A stretch of 64,000 nucleotides of DNA from Actinoallomurus sp040655075. Its GTDB lineage: Bacteria > Actinomycetota > Actinomycetes > Streptosporangiales > Streptosporangiaceae. Position 1 is the stretch's first letter; every line of letters begins with the position of its first letter. The DNA lies in contig NZ_JBFAJC010000001.1 in the NCBI RefSeq assembly GCF_040655075.1, forward strand, positions 372,001 to 436,000. The letters run 5' to 3'. This document shows, piece after piece, positions 32,696-40,832 of the stretch. The notes beneath the pieces are model-generated. The model was not told the DNA's origin, did not search any database, and saw only the letters and a program-made list of their open reading frames with translations. A program made the translations under genes and the position numbers.

Positions 32696-32702
32696 GTGCC
32701 CT
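32660..32702 (-). pseudogene. Cupin gene remnant, last codons only
   Basis: The codons FFLDHDDFFV and stop correspond to FFLEHDSFFA and stop of the cupin fragment at 36132. Homology ends at about 32695; beyond it the frame is unrelated. It is the truncated left copy left by the event that placed the MFS block here. Confidence 0.65.
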
Positions 32703-32730
32703 GGCCGTCCGATACGGGAAGGCATCGGGA

Positions 32731-34332
32731 TCACGGATCCATCGCGGCGGCTGCTTCCGCTTCGTTCACCGGCGCGGAGATCGGGCGCTGCGGGCCTCGG
32801 GCGAGGACGTAGACGAACAGGACGGCCATGACGGCGACGCCTGCCCACATGGCCTGCTGCCAGCCGTCGACGAAGGACTCCTGGGCGGCACGGACCAGCG
32901 CTCGCGCGTGAGAGCCTGCCCCGTTCGCGGCCTCGATGGCGTTGGCGACGCCTTCGCGTGCGGTGTCGGCAGCACCCTGTGGGACGCCATCGAGCCGGGA
33001 GTCGATGGCATTGCGGTAGCCGGAGGACAGGAGTGCTCCGAGTAGGGCGACGCCGAGCGCGGTGCCGAATTCCCGGGTGACGTCGTTGAGCGCGGACGCG
33101 ACGCCCTGATGCTCGCTTGGGAGAGAGCCGGTGATGGCTTCGGTGGAAGGTGTCATCGACAGGCCCATGCCGATGCCCATGGCGAGCATGCCGGGAAGGA
33201 CGGAGAGGTAGCCGCCGTCGACGGAGACGACGGATGCCATGAGAGCAAGACCGGCGCCGGCGAGGAGGATTCCCGTCGCCATGGTCGCTTTAGGACCGAC
33301 ACGCGAAGCGAGTCGTGGGGCTAGGCCGGAGGCCGTCATCATCAGCACGGCCATGGGCATGAGCGCCAGTGTGGACAGCAGCCCCGACCAGCCGAGGACG
33401 GCCTGGAAGAACGGGAAGAGGACCACGAAGATGCCCGCTTGGACCCCGAAGACCGCCAGGAGCGTGATCGAGCCGCCGGCCAGGCCGCGCTCGCCGAACA
33501 GGCGCATGTCCAGGAGCGCGGCATCCCGGCGGCGCAGTTCCCAGGCCACGAAGCCGATGGCGGCGACAAGACCGACGGCGAGGCTGAGCAACGTCGCGGG
33601 GGCCGTCCATCCCCGCTCGGGCCCTTCCTGGAGGACGAAGATGAGTCCGACCACCGCGACGATGGAGGTCAGCGCGCCGACGGTGTCGAACGTGTGCCCG
33701 GACGTCTCGCGGGAGTTCGGGACGGAACGCAGCGTCATGGTGAGAGCGACGACGCCGAGCGCGACGGGCAGGACGAACAGCCACCGCCAGCTCGCCACGT
33801 CGACCAGGGCGGCCGAAAGGAACATGCCCAGGATGCCGCCACCGCCGGCCACACCGGTCCATACGCCGATCGCCCGTCCCCGCTCCTCATCGGGGAAGGT
33901 CGAGGTGATGACGGCGAGAGTGATGGGCATGATCATCGCCGCGCCCACGCCGCTGAACAGACGTGCGGCGAGCATGACTTCCGCCGAGGGGGCGAGTCCG
34001 GCTGCCGCGCCGGCGAGACCGAAGACGGTCAGGCCGGTGAGCAGCATGGGTTTGCGGCCGAAGCGGTCTCCGATCGCGCCGAGCGGCAACAGGAGCGCGG
34101 CCAGGCTCAGGGTGTAGATGTTGATGATCCACAGGATCGTGCTCTGCGAGGCGTCGAAGGCGACGGCGAGGTCCGGCTGGGCGACGTTGAGCCCGGACAC
34201 CGAGGCGATGACGGCCATCAACGCGATACAGACAGCAGTCAGGATCGTGCGCCGTTGGTGCGCGTCCGGCATGCCTTCGCCGGCGGCGCTACTCGGGTCA
34301 GCGCTCGCCTGGGCAGGCTGGTTCGTACTCAT
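32731..34332 (-). CDS. MFS drug efflux transporter, DHA2 (14-helix) family
   Basis: 533 residues from ATG 34332, preceded by GAGAGG. About 14 membrane helices, the length typical of DHA2 (EmrB/QacA) pumps. The conserved motif A-like loop is GAIGDRFGRKPMLLTGL; motif C region is FSGVGAAMIMPITLAVI, then GVWTGVAGGGGILG. It exports cationic or lipophilic compounds using the proton gradient. It is divergent from an XRE-cupin regulator gene with 134 bases between them, the usual arrangement of a pump and its local regulator. It lies within the repeat-flanked block. Confidence 0.94.
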   Translation of the reverse strand: MSTNQPAQASADPSSAAGEGMPDAHQRRTILTAVCIALMAVIASVSGLNVAQPDLAVAFDASQSTILWIINIYTLSLAALLLPLGAIGDRFGRKPMLLTGLTVFGLAGAAAGLAPSAEVMLAARLFSGVGAAMIMPITLAVITSTFPDEERGRAIGVWTGVAGGGGILGMFLSAALVDVASWRWLFVLPVALGVVALTMTLRSVPNSRETSGHTFDTVGALTSIVAVVGLIFVLQEGPERGWTAPATLLSLAVGLVAAIGFVAWELRRRDAALLDMRLFGERGLAGGSITLLAVFGVQAGIFVVLFPFFQAVLGWSGLLSTLALMPMAVLMMTASGLAPRLASRVGPKATMATGILLAGAGLALMASVVSVDGGYLSVLPGMLAMGIGMGLSMTPSTEAITGSLPSEHQGVASALNDVTREFGTALGVALLGALLSSGYRNAIDSRLDGVPQGAADTAREGVANAIEAANGAGSHARALVRAAQESFVDGWQQAMWAGVAVMAVLFVYVLARGPQRPISAPVNEAEAAAAMDP

Positions 34333-34466
34333 TTTTCCTCTCAAAAGCACATGAAGGAGGCAGGCAAGAGTCGGCGCTTTTTCAGAGATATGGCGCCGAG
34401 GGACCCGATCACGGTCTCTGTGTCGACCGTACGGCCACCTTGCATCTAAGGCATAAGCTGTTGCTC

Positions 34467-35060
34467 ATGACGCAAGAAGATGGCGAGCTGGACAGCCTGG
34501 TACGCAAACGCATCCGCGCCCTGCGCGTGGCGCAAGGCTGGTCCCTGGAGGAACTGGCCGCACGCGCCCAGGTCAGCCAGTCCACGCTCAGCCGCATCGA
34601 GAACGGCCGGCGCCGCCTGGCGCTGGACCAGCTCGTCACCCTCGCCCGAGCCCTGGACACCTCCCTGGACCAACTGGTCGAGACGGCCACGGACGACGTC
34701 ATCTCCAACCCGATGATCGACGCGGCCCATGCGTTGAAGCGCTGGCCCATGAAGGCGGAACCCGGCATGACCGTCGTGCGTCAGCGCATGACCGACCCAC
34801 CGCCCGACAGTCCCGCGCGCATGCGCGCCCACCCCGGCCGCGAATGGCTCGTCGTCCTGTCCGGCACCGCGATCCTGCTGCTGGGCAACCGGCGTTTCAG
34901 AGTCGAGACCGACCAAGCGGCCGAGTTCCCCACGATGCTCCCGCACGCCATCGGCGCCGAAGGGGGACCGTGCGAGATCCTGGGCATCTTCGACCGCGAC
35001 GCCCGTCGCGGCCACCAACGCGGGGAAGACTCCGGCAGAACGAGCCGCCCACCACAGTGA
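34467..35060 (+). CDS. XRE-cupin transcriptional regulator
   Basis: 197 residues from ATG 34467. An N-terminal helix-turn-helix (RVAQGWSLEELAARAQVSQSTLSRIENGRRRLALDQLVTLARAL, about 20-65) is joined to a C-terminal cupin barrel (about 110-185, with HPGREWLVVLSGTAILLLGN and FPTMLPHAIGAEGGP). This is the SinR/PuuR-like layout in which the cupin binds a small ligand. It is divergent from the MFS pump, so it is probably its regulator. The 134-base shared promoter region has imperfect GCATAAGC-type dyads but no clear operator. Confidence 0.92.
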   Translation: MTQEDGELDSLVRKRIRALRVAQGWSLEELAARAQVSQSTLSRIENGRRRLALDQLVTLARALDTSLDQLVETATDDVISNPMIDAAHALKRWPMKAEPGMTVVRQRMTDPPPDSPARMRAHPGREWLVVLSGTAILLLGNRRFRVETDQAAEFPTMLPHAIGAEGGPCEILGIFDRDARRGHQRGEDSGRTSRPPQ

Positions 35061-35172
35061 CCAGCCCACCGACGGAGGGCCGCTTGCGCTTTCGGCAGCC
35101 GTAGACGTCATCGTCTTGCGCATTGCGAAACCTGACGAGGCACAAGCGCGTGATCGACCTAGCGTGGGGTGC

Positions 35173-36027
35173 ATGAACCACCCGGTGCACCACGCCGCAC
35201 ACCCCGGCCACCAGCACGAGAACGACACCGTCGATCAGGCGGAGATCCTCGACCTGGACGCGGAAGTGCTCGCCGAGCACATCGCCTCCATCATCGAATG
35301 GCTGCCCGTCGACCGCGCCCCGCGTCACATCGTCGATCTCGGGTGCGGCACGGGGGCCGGCACGCTCGCCCTGCTCATGCGCTTCCCCGACGCAAAGGTG
35401 ACGGCGGTCGACTCATCCGCAGGCCACCTGCACCGCCTGCGGGAGAAGGCGGAGGCGGACGGAGTAGCCGACCGGGTGCGCATCATCGAAGCCGATCTCG
35501 ACGCCGTCTGGCCCGATCTCGGCAGTCCCGAACTCGTGTGGGCATCGGCCTCCATGCACCACATGGCCGAGCCCGATCGCACCCTGCGCCAAGTCCATGA
35601 CACGCTCGGGCCCGGCGGGCTGTTCGCCGTCGTCGAGCTGGCCGGCTTCCCTCGCTTTCTGCCCGAAGACGCCCCGGAGGACGCGCCCGGCCTCGAAGAG
35701 CGCTGTCACGCCGCCGGCGACCGCTACCACGCCGAGCACGTTCCCCACCGTGGCGCCGACTGGGGTGCCAAGCTGTCCGCCGCCGGATTCACCGTCGAGG
35801 ACGAACGCACCATCGCCGTGAATCTCGATCGCGCTCACTCCGAGGCCATCGGTCGCTACGCCCTGGCCAGTCTGCAGCGCCTGCGCGGCACCGTCGCCCA
35901 GGGGCTCTCCGCCGACGACCTCGCCGCGCTCGACCGGCTGCTCGACACCGACAGCCCTCACAGCATCCTGCGTCGCAGCGACCTCACGGTGCGTACCGAG
36001 CGCACCGTATGGGCTGCACGCCGCTGA
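35173..36027 (+). CDS. SAM-dependent class I methyltransferase
   Basis: 284 residues from ATG 35173 (TTG 35116 would add 19 residues). Rossmann motifs are HIVDLGCGTGAGTLALL (motif I, SAM binding), VTAVDSSAGHLHRL (motif II, acidic end of strand 2), ADLDAVWP and LGPGGLFAVVELAG (motif post-III). A His-rich start (NHPVHHAAHPGHQHEN) is unusual and might bind metal. No substrate class is evident; it resembles ubiE/Tam-like small-molecule methyltransferases. It follows the XRE-cupin gene and may act on the same compound as the pump (inference). Confidence 0.92.
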   Translation: MNHPVHHAAHPGHQHENDTVDQAEILDLDAEVLAEHIASIIEWLPVDRAPRHIVDLGCGTGAGTLALLMRFPDAKVTAVDSSAGHLHRLREKAEADGVADRVRIIEADLDAVWPDLGSPELVWASASMHHMAEPDRTLRQVHDTLGPGGLFAVVELAGFPRFLPEDAPEDAPGLEERCHAAGDRYHAEHVPHRGADWGAKLSAAGFTVEDERTIAVNLDRAHSEAIGRYALASLQRLRGTVAQGLSADDLAALDRLLDTDSPHSILRRSDLTVRTERTVWAARR

Positions 36028-36066
36028 TCACCCCACGTCGCATGCCCCGCCCACGAGGAGAGGCTG

Positions 36067-36167
36067 CATGTACGCCCCCAGGGGCCACTGAAGCCCGGCC
36101 GCAGCGCCCGGGTGGCGGCCGGGCGCGAGGCTCAGGCGAAGAAGCTGTCGTGCTCGAGGAAGAACCG
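36067..36167. repeat. 101-bp direct repeat, right copy
   Basis: Partner of 32595-32695. Here the ynfA tail survives as a seven-codon relic (MYAPRGH, 36069-36092) that now follows a GAGGAGAGG sequence. The hairpin (36094-36123) and the cupin 3' end follow. Unlike the left copy, homology to the cupin gene continues beyond the repeat. Confidence 0.88.
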
Positions 36168-36311
36168 CGCCCGCTCCTCATCGTTCAGGTCGCCGAGTTC
36201 GGTGATGCCTTCGAAGTAGCCCTCGCGGTCCGCGCCGGGGGCGAACAGCATCAGTAGCGAGGTGGGCGCGCCGGACTCGTTGCGGAAGGCATGCAGTCCG
36301 CCCGGCGGCCG
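36132..36311 (-). pseudogene. Cupin-domain gene, C-terminal fragment
   Basis: About 59 codons remain: PPGGLHAFRNESGAP (the second cupin metal-binding strand with its His), LLMLFAPGADREGYF, then an acidic helix and FFLEHDSFFA before the stop. An in-frame stop at 36312-36314 and the MarR promoter replace the N-terminal two thirds, so it is a broken gene. The same 3' end, shorter still, lies at 32660. Confidence 0.8.
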
Positions 36312-36364
36312 TTAGTCTCTATGTCAAACCTCTTAGTGCTCAACTATTGCGACGAGGAGTCACC

Positions 36365-36868
36365 ATGGCGGACTCGGTCTCCGTCGTGCTCGACCAGTGG
36401 CGTCGGGCGCGTCCCGACCTCGACGTGTCCCCGATCGGCACGGTCGGCAGGCTCATGCGGCTGTCCCGCCTGTGGGACAAGGCGATCAAGGACTTCCTGG
36501 CCGAGAACGGGCTGGAATCCGGCGAGTTCGACGTGCTCTCCACGTTGCGCCGGTCCGGTCCGCCGTACGAGCTGACGGCCGGCGCGTTTCTCAAAGCCTC
36601 CCTGGTGACCTCGGGCGCGATCACCCTGCGCACCGACCGGATGATCGCCAAGGGCCTGGTCGAGCGGGTCCGTGACGACGTCGACCGCCGGGTCGTCAAG
36701 ATCCGTCTCACCGAGCACGGCCTCCAAGTGATCGACGGGCTGCTCCCGCTTCACCTGGCCAACGAGGCACGCCTGCTTCAGGGCCTGGACGACGCGGATC
36801 TCGAACACCTCACGGCCCTGCTGTCGTCGCTTCTGGAGTCCTATGGCGACGTCGCGGAAAGGTCCTGA
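36365..36868 (+). CDS. MarR-family transcriptional regulator
   Basis: 167 residues. Winged helix-turn-helix with ENGLESGEFDVLSTLRRSGPPYELTAGAFLKASLVTSGAITLRTDRMIAKGLVERVRDDVDRRVVKIRLTEHG, the complete MarR recognition helix and wing. ATG 36365 follows GAGGAG. Such proteins are ligand-responsive repressors, often of efflux or oxidative-stress genes. It overlaps the 3' end of the converging histidine kinase gene by 28 bases. Its target is not evident; the promoter region cuts into the broken cupin gene. Confidence 0.94.
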   Translation: MADSVSVVLDQWRRARPDLDVSPIGTVGRLMRLSRLWDKAIKDFLAENGLESGEFDVLSTLRRSGPPYELTAGAFLKASLVTSGAITLRTDRMIAKGLVERVRDDVDRRVVKIRLTEHGLQVIDGLLPLHLANEARLLQGLDDADLEHLTALLSSLLESYGDVAERS

Positions 36869-38301
36869 CGCGCCGGCGGACCATCGCCCGGGGCGCGGGG
36901 AAGGCGGACTGTGAACGTCGTGCCCTCGTCCGGCTCGGACGTGACGGCGACAGTGCCGCCGTGCGCCTCGGCGACGGCCGCGACGATGGACAGGCCGAGG
37001 CCGGCGCCGCCGTGTTCGCGGGAGCGGGACCGGTCGGTCCGGTAGAAGCGTTCGAAGACCCGCTCGCACTGGTCCCCGGTGAGGCCGGGGCCGTGGTCGG
37101 TCACGGCGATCTCCACCTGGTCGCCGGCGACGCCGATCCGTACCGTGGCCGGGGTGCCCGCGGGCGTGTGCCGCCGTACGTTGGCGAGCAGGTTGTCGAG
37201 GACCTGACGCAGGCGCATCGCGTCGCCGAGCACCACGGCTTCGTCCGCCGTCTCCAGATCGATCGGCCGGTCGGGTTCGACGGCGCGGGTGCCGGCCACG
37301 GCGTCGGCCGCGAGCCGGGTCAGGTCGACCGGCTCGCGTTCGAGGGGGCGTCCCTGGTCGAGCCGGGCCAGGAGGAGGAGTTCGTCGACGAGCGATCCCA
37401 TGCGCTCGGCCTCGGCCTCGATGCGGGCCATCGTCTTGGCGAGGTCGTCGGGGCGTTCGGCCGCCCCTCGGCGGAACAGCTCGGCGTATCCCCGGACGGT
37501 CGCCACCGGCGTGCGCAGCTCGTGGGAGGCGTCGGCGATGAACCGCCGCAGCCGTTCCTCGGACGCCTCACGCTCCCGGAACGCCGTCTCGATCTGGCCG
37601 AGCATGTCGTTCAGCGACTGGCCGAGGCGTCCGACCTCGGTGCGCGGCTCGGCGTGCCGTACGCGGCGGGACAGGTCGCCGGCGCCGATCGCGCGCGCCG
37701 TGACGCTGATCTCCTCCAGCGGGCGCAGGCCCCGCCGGATGGCCCTGGCCGCGAGGAGGGCCACCGCGGCCAGGGCGAGAAACGAGACGACGAACTCGAC
37801 CCTGGCCAGGTGCCTGATCGCGCTGTCGGCGTCCTTGGTGGGAGTGCCGATGAGCAGGATCCGGCCGTTGCGGAGCCGGGAGACGCGGAGCCGCCAGTCG
37901 GCCGAGGCGTGCAGGCCGCCGACCTTGTAGATCCGCGCGCCGTCGGGGTTCCGCGTCGTCACGGCCGCGGGGGTGGGGTGCGGCGGCATCGGCGGCCGGT
38001 CCACCGCGGCCAGCGTCTGTACGACCTGGCCGTCCGCCGCGCGGATCTGCATGAAGGACGGGATCGTGCCGCTGGCGGCCAGTGCCTGGGCCACCCACGC
38101 GCCGTTCGGGCCCACCCGTACGGGGTCGGTGCGCGCCCCGAACGCCGCCTCCATCGCCATACCGACCACGTTGAGCTGCCGGTCGGTCCGGCGGACGATG
38201 TCGTGCCGCAGAGCCGCGAAGCTGCCCACCGCGGCGACCGCGAGGCCGGCCGCGAGCAGGACGAGCAGGGTGAGGATGAGCCGTCGGCGCAGGGACATCA
38301 C
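36841..38301 (-). CDS. Sensor histidine kinase (OmpR-partner type)
   Basis: 486 residues. Membrane helix 1 is at about 10-30 and helix 2 at about 165-185, enclosing an extracytoplasmic sensor region of about 130 residues. HAMP domain (LRPLEEISVTARAIGAGDLSRRV), dimerisation box RRFIADASHELRTPVATVRGYAE with the phospho-acceptor His, N-box QVLDNLLANVRRHTP, then DHGPGLTG and GAGLGLSIVAAVAEAHGG. It is translationally coupled (ATGA) to the regulator gene upstream. It resembles TrcS/MprB-like kinases. The signal is unknown; the adjacent MMPL transporter is the likely output. Confidence 0.95.
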   Translation of the reverse strand: MMSLRRRLILTLLVLLAAGLAVAAVGSFAALRHDIVRRTDRQLNVVGMAMEAAFGARTDPVRVGPNGAWVAQALAASGTIPSFMQIRAADGQVVQTLAAVDRPPMPPHPTPAAVTTRNPDGARIYKVGGLHASADWRLRVSRLRNGRILLIGTPTKDADSAIRHLARVEFVVSFLALAAVALLAARAIRRGLRPLEEISVTARAIGAGDLSRRVRHAEPRTEVGRLGQSLNDMLGQIETAFREREASEERLRRFIADASHELRTPVATVRGYAELFRRGAAERPDDLAKTMARIEAEAERMGSLVDELLLLARLDQGRPLEREPVDLTRLAADAVAGTRAVEPDRPIDLETADEAVVLGDAMRLRQVLDNLLANVRRHTPAGTPATVRIGVAGDQVEIAVTDHGPGLTGDQCERVFERFYRTDRSRSREHGGAGLGLSIVAAVAEAHGGTVAVTSEPDEGTTFTVRLPRAPGDGPPARQDLSATSP

Positions 38302-38996
38302 GACGCCCGGGGCAGGCGAAGGACGTACCCGATGCGCGGCACCGTGTGGATCAGCGGGGGATCGACGGCGTCGACCTTGCGGCGCAGGTAGCTGATGTAG
38401 GTCTGGACGACGCTGTCGTTGCCGCCGAAGTCGTAGTCCCAGACGTGGTCGAGGATCTGGCGCTTCGACAGCACCCGCCCGGCGTTGATGACGAGGTACC
38501 GCAGCAGCTTGAACTCGGTCGGCGTGAGCTCGAGCGGCGTACCGCCCCGGGAGACCTGATAGGCGTCCTCGTCGATCTCCAGGTCGGCGAAGGCGAGCCG
38601 CGCCGCGGCTGCGTCGGGACGGCTCGTGCGGCGCAGCACGGCGCGGATCCGGGCGATGAGCTCCTCCAGGCTGAACGGTTTGGTGACGTAGTCGTCGCCG
38701 CCGACGGTCAGTCCGGCGATCTTGTCCTCGGTGGCGTCGCGGGCGGTCAGGAACACCACCGGGGCGTCACAGCCGTCCCGGCGCAGCCTGCGGCAGGTGT
38801 CGATCCCGGAGCCGTCCGGCAGCATCACGTCGAGCACGATGAGGTCCGGCCGGAACGCCGTGACCTGGGCGATGGCCTCGGTGCCCGTGCCCGCCACGGC
38901 CGGCTCGAATCCCTCGTACCGCAGCGCCGTGGCGACCAGATCGGCGAGGTAGGGCTCGTCGTCGACGACGAGCACCCGGATGGTGGGGTCCGTCAC
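38298..38996 (-). CDS. OmpR/PhoB-type response regulator
   Basis: 232 residues. Receiver with VVDDEP, phospho-acceptor Asp in LIVLDVMLPDGSG and Lys in VTKPFSLEEL. The C-terminal winged helix has GGTPLELTPTEFKLLRYLVINAGRVLSKRQILDHVW, then VVQTYISYLRRKVD. It is divergent from the MMPL gene; three 11-bp phased repeats (39021-39050) between the two genes look like its own binding site, implying autoregulation and control of the transporter. Confidence 0.96.
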   Translation of the reverse strand: MTDPTIRVLVVDDEPYLADLVATALRYEGFEPAVAGTGTEAIAQVTAFRPDLIVLDVMLPDGSGIDTCRRLRRDGCDAPVVFLTARDATEDKIAGLTVGGDDYVTKPFSLEELIARIRAVLRRTSRPDAAAARLAFADLEIDEDAYQVSRGGTPLELTPTEFKLLRYLVINAGRVLSKRQILDHVWDYDFGGNDSVVQTYISYLRRKVDAVDPPLIHTVPRIGYVLRLPRAS

Positions 38997-39020
38997 GGAG
39001 CCCAGTGTCGCGCGTCGTCC

Positions 39021-39050
39021 TGTGAGAACGCTGTGAGAATTCTGTGACAG
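39021..39050. promoter_or_regulatory. Three 11-bp phased direct repeats, response-regulator site
   Basis: TGTGAGAA at 39021-39028 and 39032-39039, and TGTGACAG at 39043-39050, spaced exactly 11 bases. Tandem direct repeats with this spacing are the standard recognition format of OmpR/PhoB-type regulators. They lie 25 bases upstream of the regulator start and 57 bases before the MMPL start. Confidence 0.8.
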
Positions 39051-39106
39051 GGAACTCCCAGAACGGGCACACGGCGCCCGAAGAGCGGGCTGCTGTCCTG
39101 ACCGGC

Positions 39107-40762
39107 ATGGAAAGATTCTCCGGTTTCGTGCTGCGTCAGAAGCTCGCCGTGACGCTCACCTGGCTCGCGCTCGCCGTCGCGGGTGTTCTCGCGACGTCGC
39201 AGATCGGAGGGCGGCTCTCCGCACAGAACACCATGCCGGGACGCCCCTCGTACGAGACGAACGCGGCGATCGCGCGGACGTACGGCACCGGTGGGAGCGG
39301 CGACCCCCTCGTGCCGGTGATCGTCCTGCCCGCGGGGCGGACCGTCGACTCGCCGGGCGTCCGCGCTCAGGTCGGCCGGGCCTTCACGGCGGCGGCCACG
39401 GCCGTGCACGGGCGCGCGGTCTCCTACGCCGACACCGGCGACCGGCGTCTCGTCGGGCGTGACGCCCGGACGACCTTCGGCTTCGTGTACATGCCGTCCG
39501 GCCAGGGCGGCGGGATGCGCGCCACCACCCCGACCGAGCCCGTCACGGCGGCGATGCGTGCGGCACTGCCTCCCGGCGCCACCCTTCGCGTCACCGGGAT
39601 GAGGCCGCTGGAGTCCGGCGGTGGCGGGTCGGGCCACGGCGTCAGCGTCCTGTCCGAGACGCTCGTCGGCGGGCTGGGCGCGCTCGCCGTGCTCGCGTTC
39701 GTCTTCGGCTCCCTGCTGGCCCTCGTGCCGCTGCTCATCGCCGCCTGTTCGATCCTGACGTCGTTCCTGGTCGTCTACGGGCTCACGGCGGTCACCGACG
39801 TGAGCGTGATCGTCCAGTTCATCGTCGCGCTGATCGGCCTGGGCGTGGCCATCGACTACTCGCTGCTGCTGGTGACCCGATGGCGGGAGGAACAGGCCGC
39901 CGGGCATCAGGGCGACGAGGCGGTGCGCCGGGCGATGGCGACGGCCGGGCGCGCCATCGTGTTCAGCGGCGGAGCGGTCGCGATCGGCCTGGTCGCGATG
40001 GTCGTCCTCCCGGTGCCGTTCCTGCGCAGCGTCGGGTACGGCGGGATCATCATCCCGGTGGTGAGCGTGGTCGCCGTCCTCACGCTGCTGCCGGTGCTGC
40101 TGGCGAGGTTCGGGTCACGGATCGACCGACCGCGGCTGCGCCGGGGCGGCGGGGCCGGGCGCGGCTGGACCGCCTGGGCGCGCGGCGTCGTCCGGTTCCG
40201 GTGGGCGGCGGTCGCGGTCTCCGGCGCCTTCCTCGGCGTCCTCGCCGTCGCGGCCCTCGGCCTGCACCTGGGCGACGCCGAGAGCGACGCCCTCGCCTCG
40301 TCCGGGCCCGCGTACGAGGGCCGGGCCGCCCTGGTGCGTGCCGGAGTGCCGACCGGCGTCCTCACCCCGATCGACGTCCTGGTGCCCAGGGGCGGGGACC
40401 CGGAGGCGACGGCGGCGCGGCTCGCCCGGGTTCCGGGCGTCGTCACGGCCGTCGCCCCGGACACGCCCGCCTGGCGGCGCGACGGCACGGCGCTGGTCAC
40501 GGTGGTCCCCGCCGCCGAGGGCGGTTCCGCCGCCGGGAAGGACACGGCCCGCCGCGTCCGCGCCGCGGTGCCCGCCGGCACCGGGGTCGGCGGCACGGCC
40601 GCGATCGGCGTCGACTTCGCCGAGGCGGTCCCCGCCCTCGTGTCGCTGTTCGGCCGCTGGAACTGGTGGCTGCCCGGCTGGGCGGCCCGCGCGCTCCGTG
40701 TCCGCCCCGCCCCGCTCCCGCCCGAGCCCGCACGCGAGCCGGTGGCGGCCGGTCGCCTCTGA
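39107..40762 (+). CDS. MMPL/RND-family transporter with internal deletion
   Basis: 551 residues from ATG 39107; GTG 39044 would lie inside the regulator repeats. MMPL proteins normally have about 700 or more residues with two similar halves. Here the first half (helix 1, an outer loop and helices around VLSETLVGGLGALAVLAFVFGSLL, LIGLGVAIDYSLLLVTRW and GYGGIIIPVVSVVAVLTLLPVLLARFG), helix 7 and the second outer loop are present. After VDFAEAV the sequence jumps to PALVSLFGRWNWWLPGWAARALRV, which normally follows the last helix. About 170 residues (helices 8-12) are missing in frame, so transport activity is doubtful. Confidence 0.9.
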   Translation: MERFSGFVLRQKLAVTLTWLALAVAGVLATSQIGGRLSAQNTMPGRPSYETNAAIARTYGTGGSGDPLVPVIVLPAGRTVDSPGVRAQVGRAFTAAATAVHGRAVSYADTGDRRLVGRDARTTFGFVYMPSGQGGGMRATTPTEPVTAAMRAALPPGATLRVTGMRPLESGGGGSGHGVSVLSETLVGGLGALAVLAFVFGSLLALVPLLIAACSILTSFLVVYGLTAVTDVSVIVQFIVALIGLGVAIDYSLLLVTRWREEQAAGHQGDEAVRRAMATAGRAIVFSGGAVAIGLVAMVVLPVPFLRSVGYGGIIIPVVSVVAVLTLLPVLLARFGSRIDRPRLRRGGGAGRGWTAWARGVVRFRWAAVAVSGAFLGVLAVAALGLHLGDAESDALASSGPAYEGRAALVRAGVPTGVLTPIDVLVPRGGDPEATAARLARVPGVVTAVAPDTPAWRRDGTALVTVVPAAEGGSAAGKDTARRVRAAVPAGTGVGGTAAIGVDFAEAVPALVSLFGRWNWWLPGWAARALRVRPAPLPPEPAREPVAAGRL

Positions 40763-40784
40763 CCAGGCCGCGGACCGGCTGGGC

Positions 40785-40832
40785 CGTTGGTTCGGCGGGT
40801 CGTTGGTTCGACGGGTCGTTAGTTCGGCGCTG
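40785..40832. repeat. Three tandem 16-bp repeats after the MMPL gene
   Basis: CGTTGGTTCGGCGGGT (40785-40800), CGTTGGTTCGACGGGT (40801-40816) and CGTTAGTTCGGCGCTG (40817-40832). They occupy the gap between converging genes and run over the TetR stop. Confidence 0.8.
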
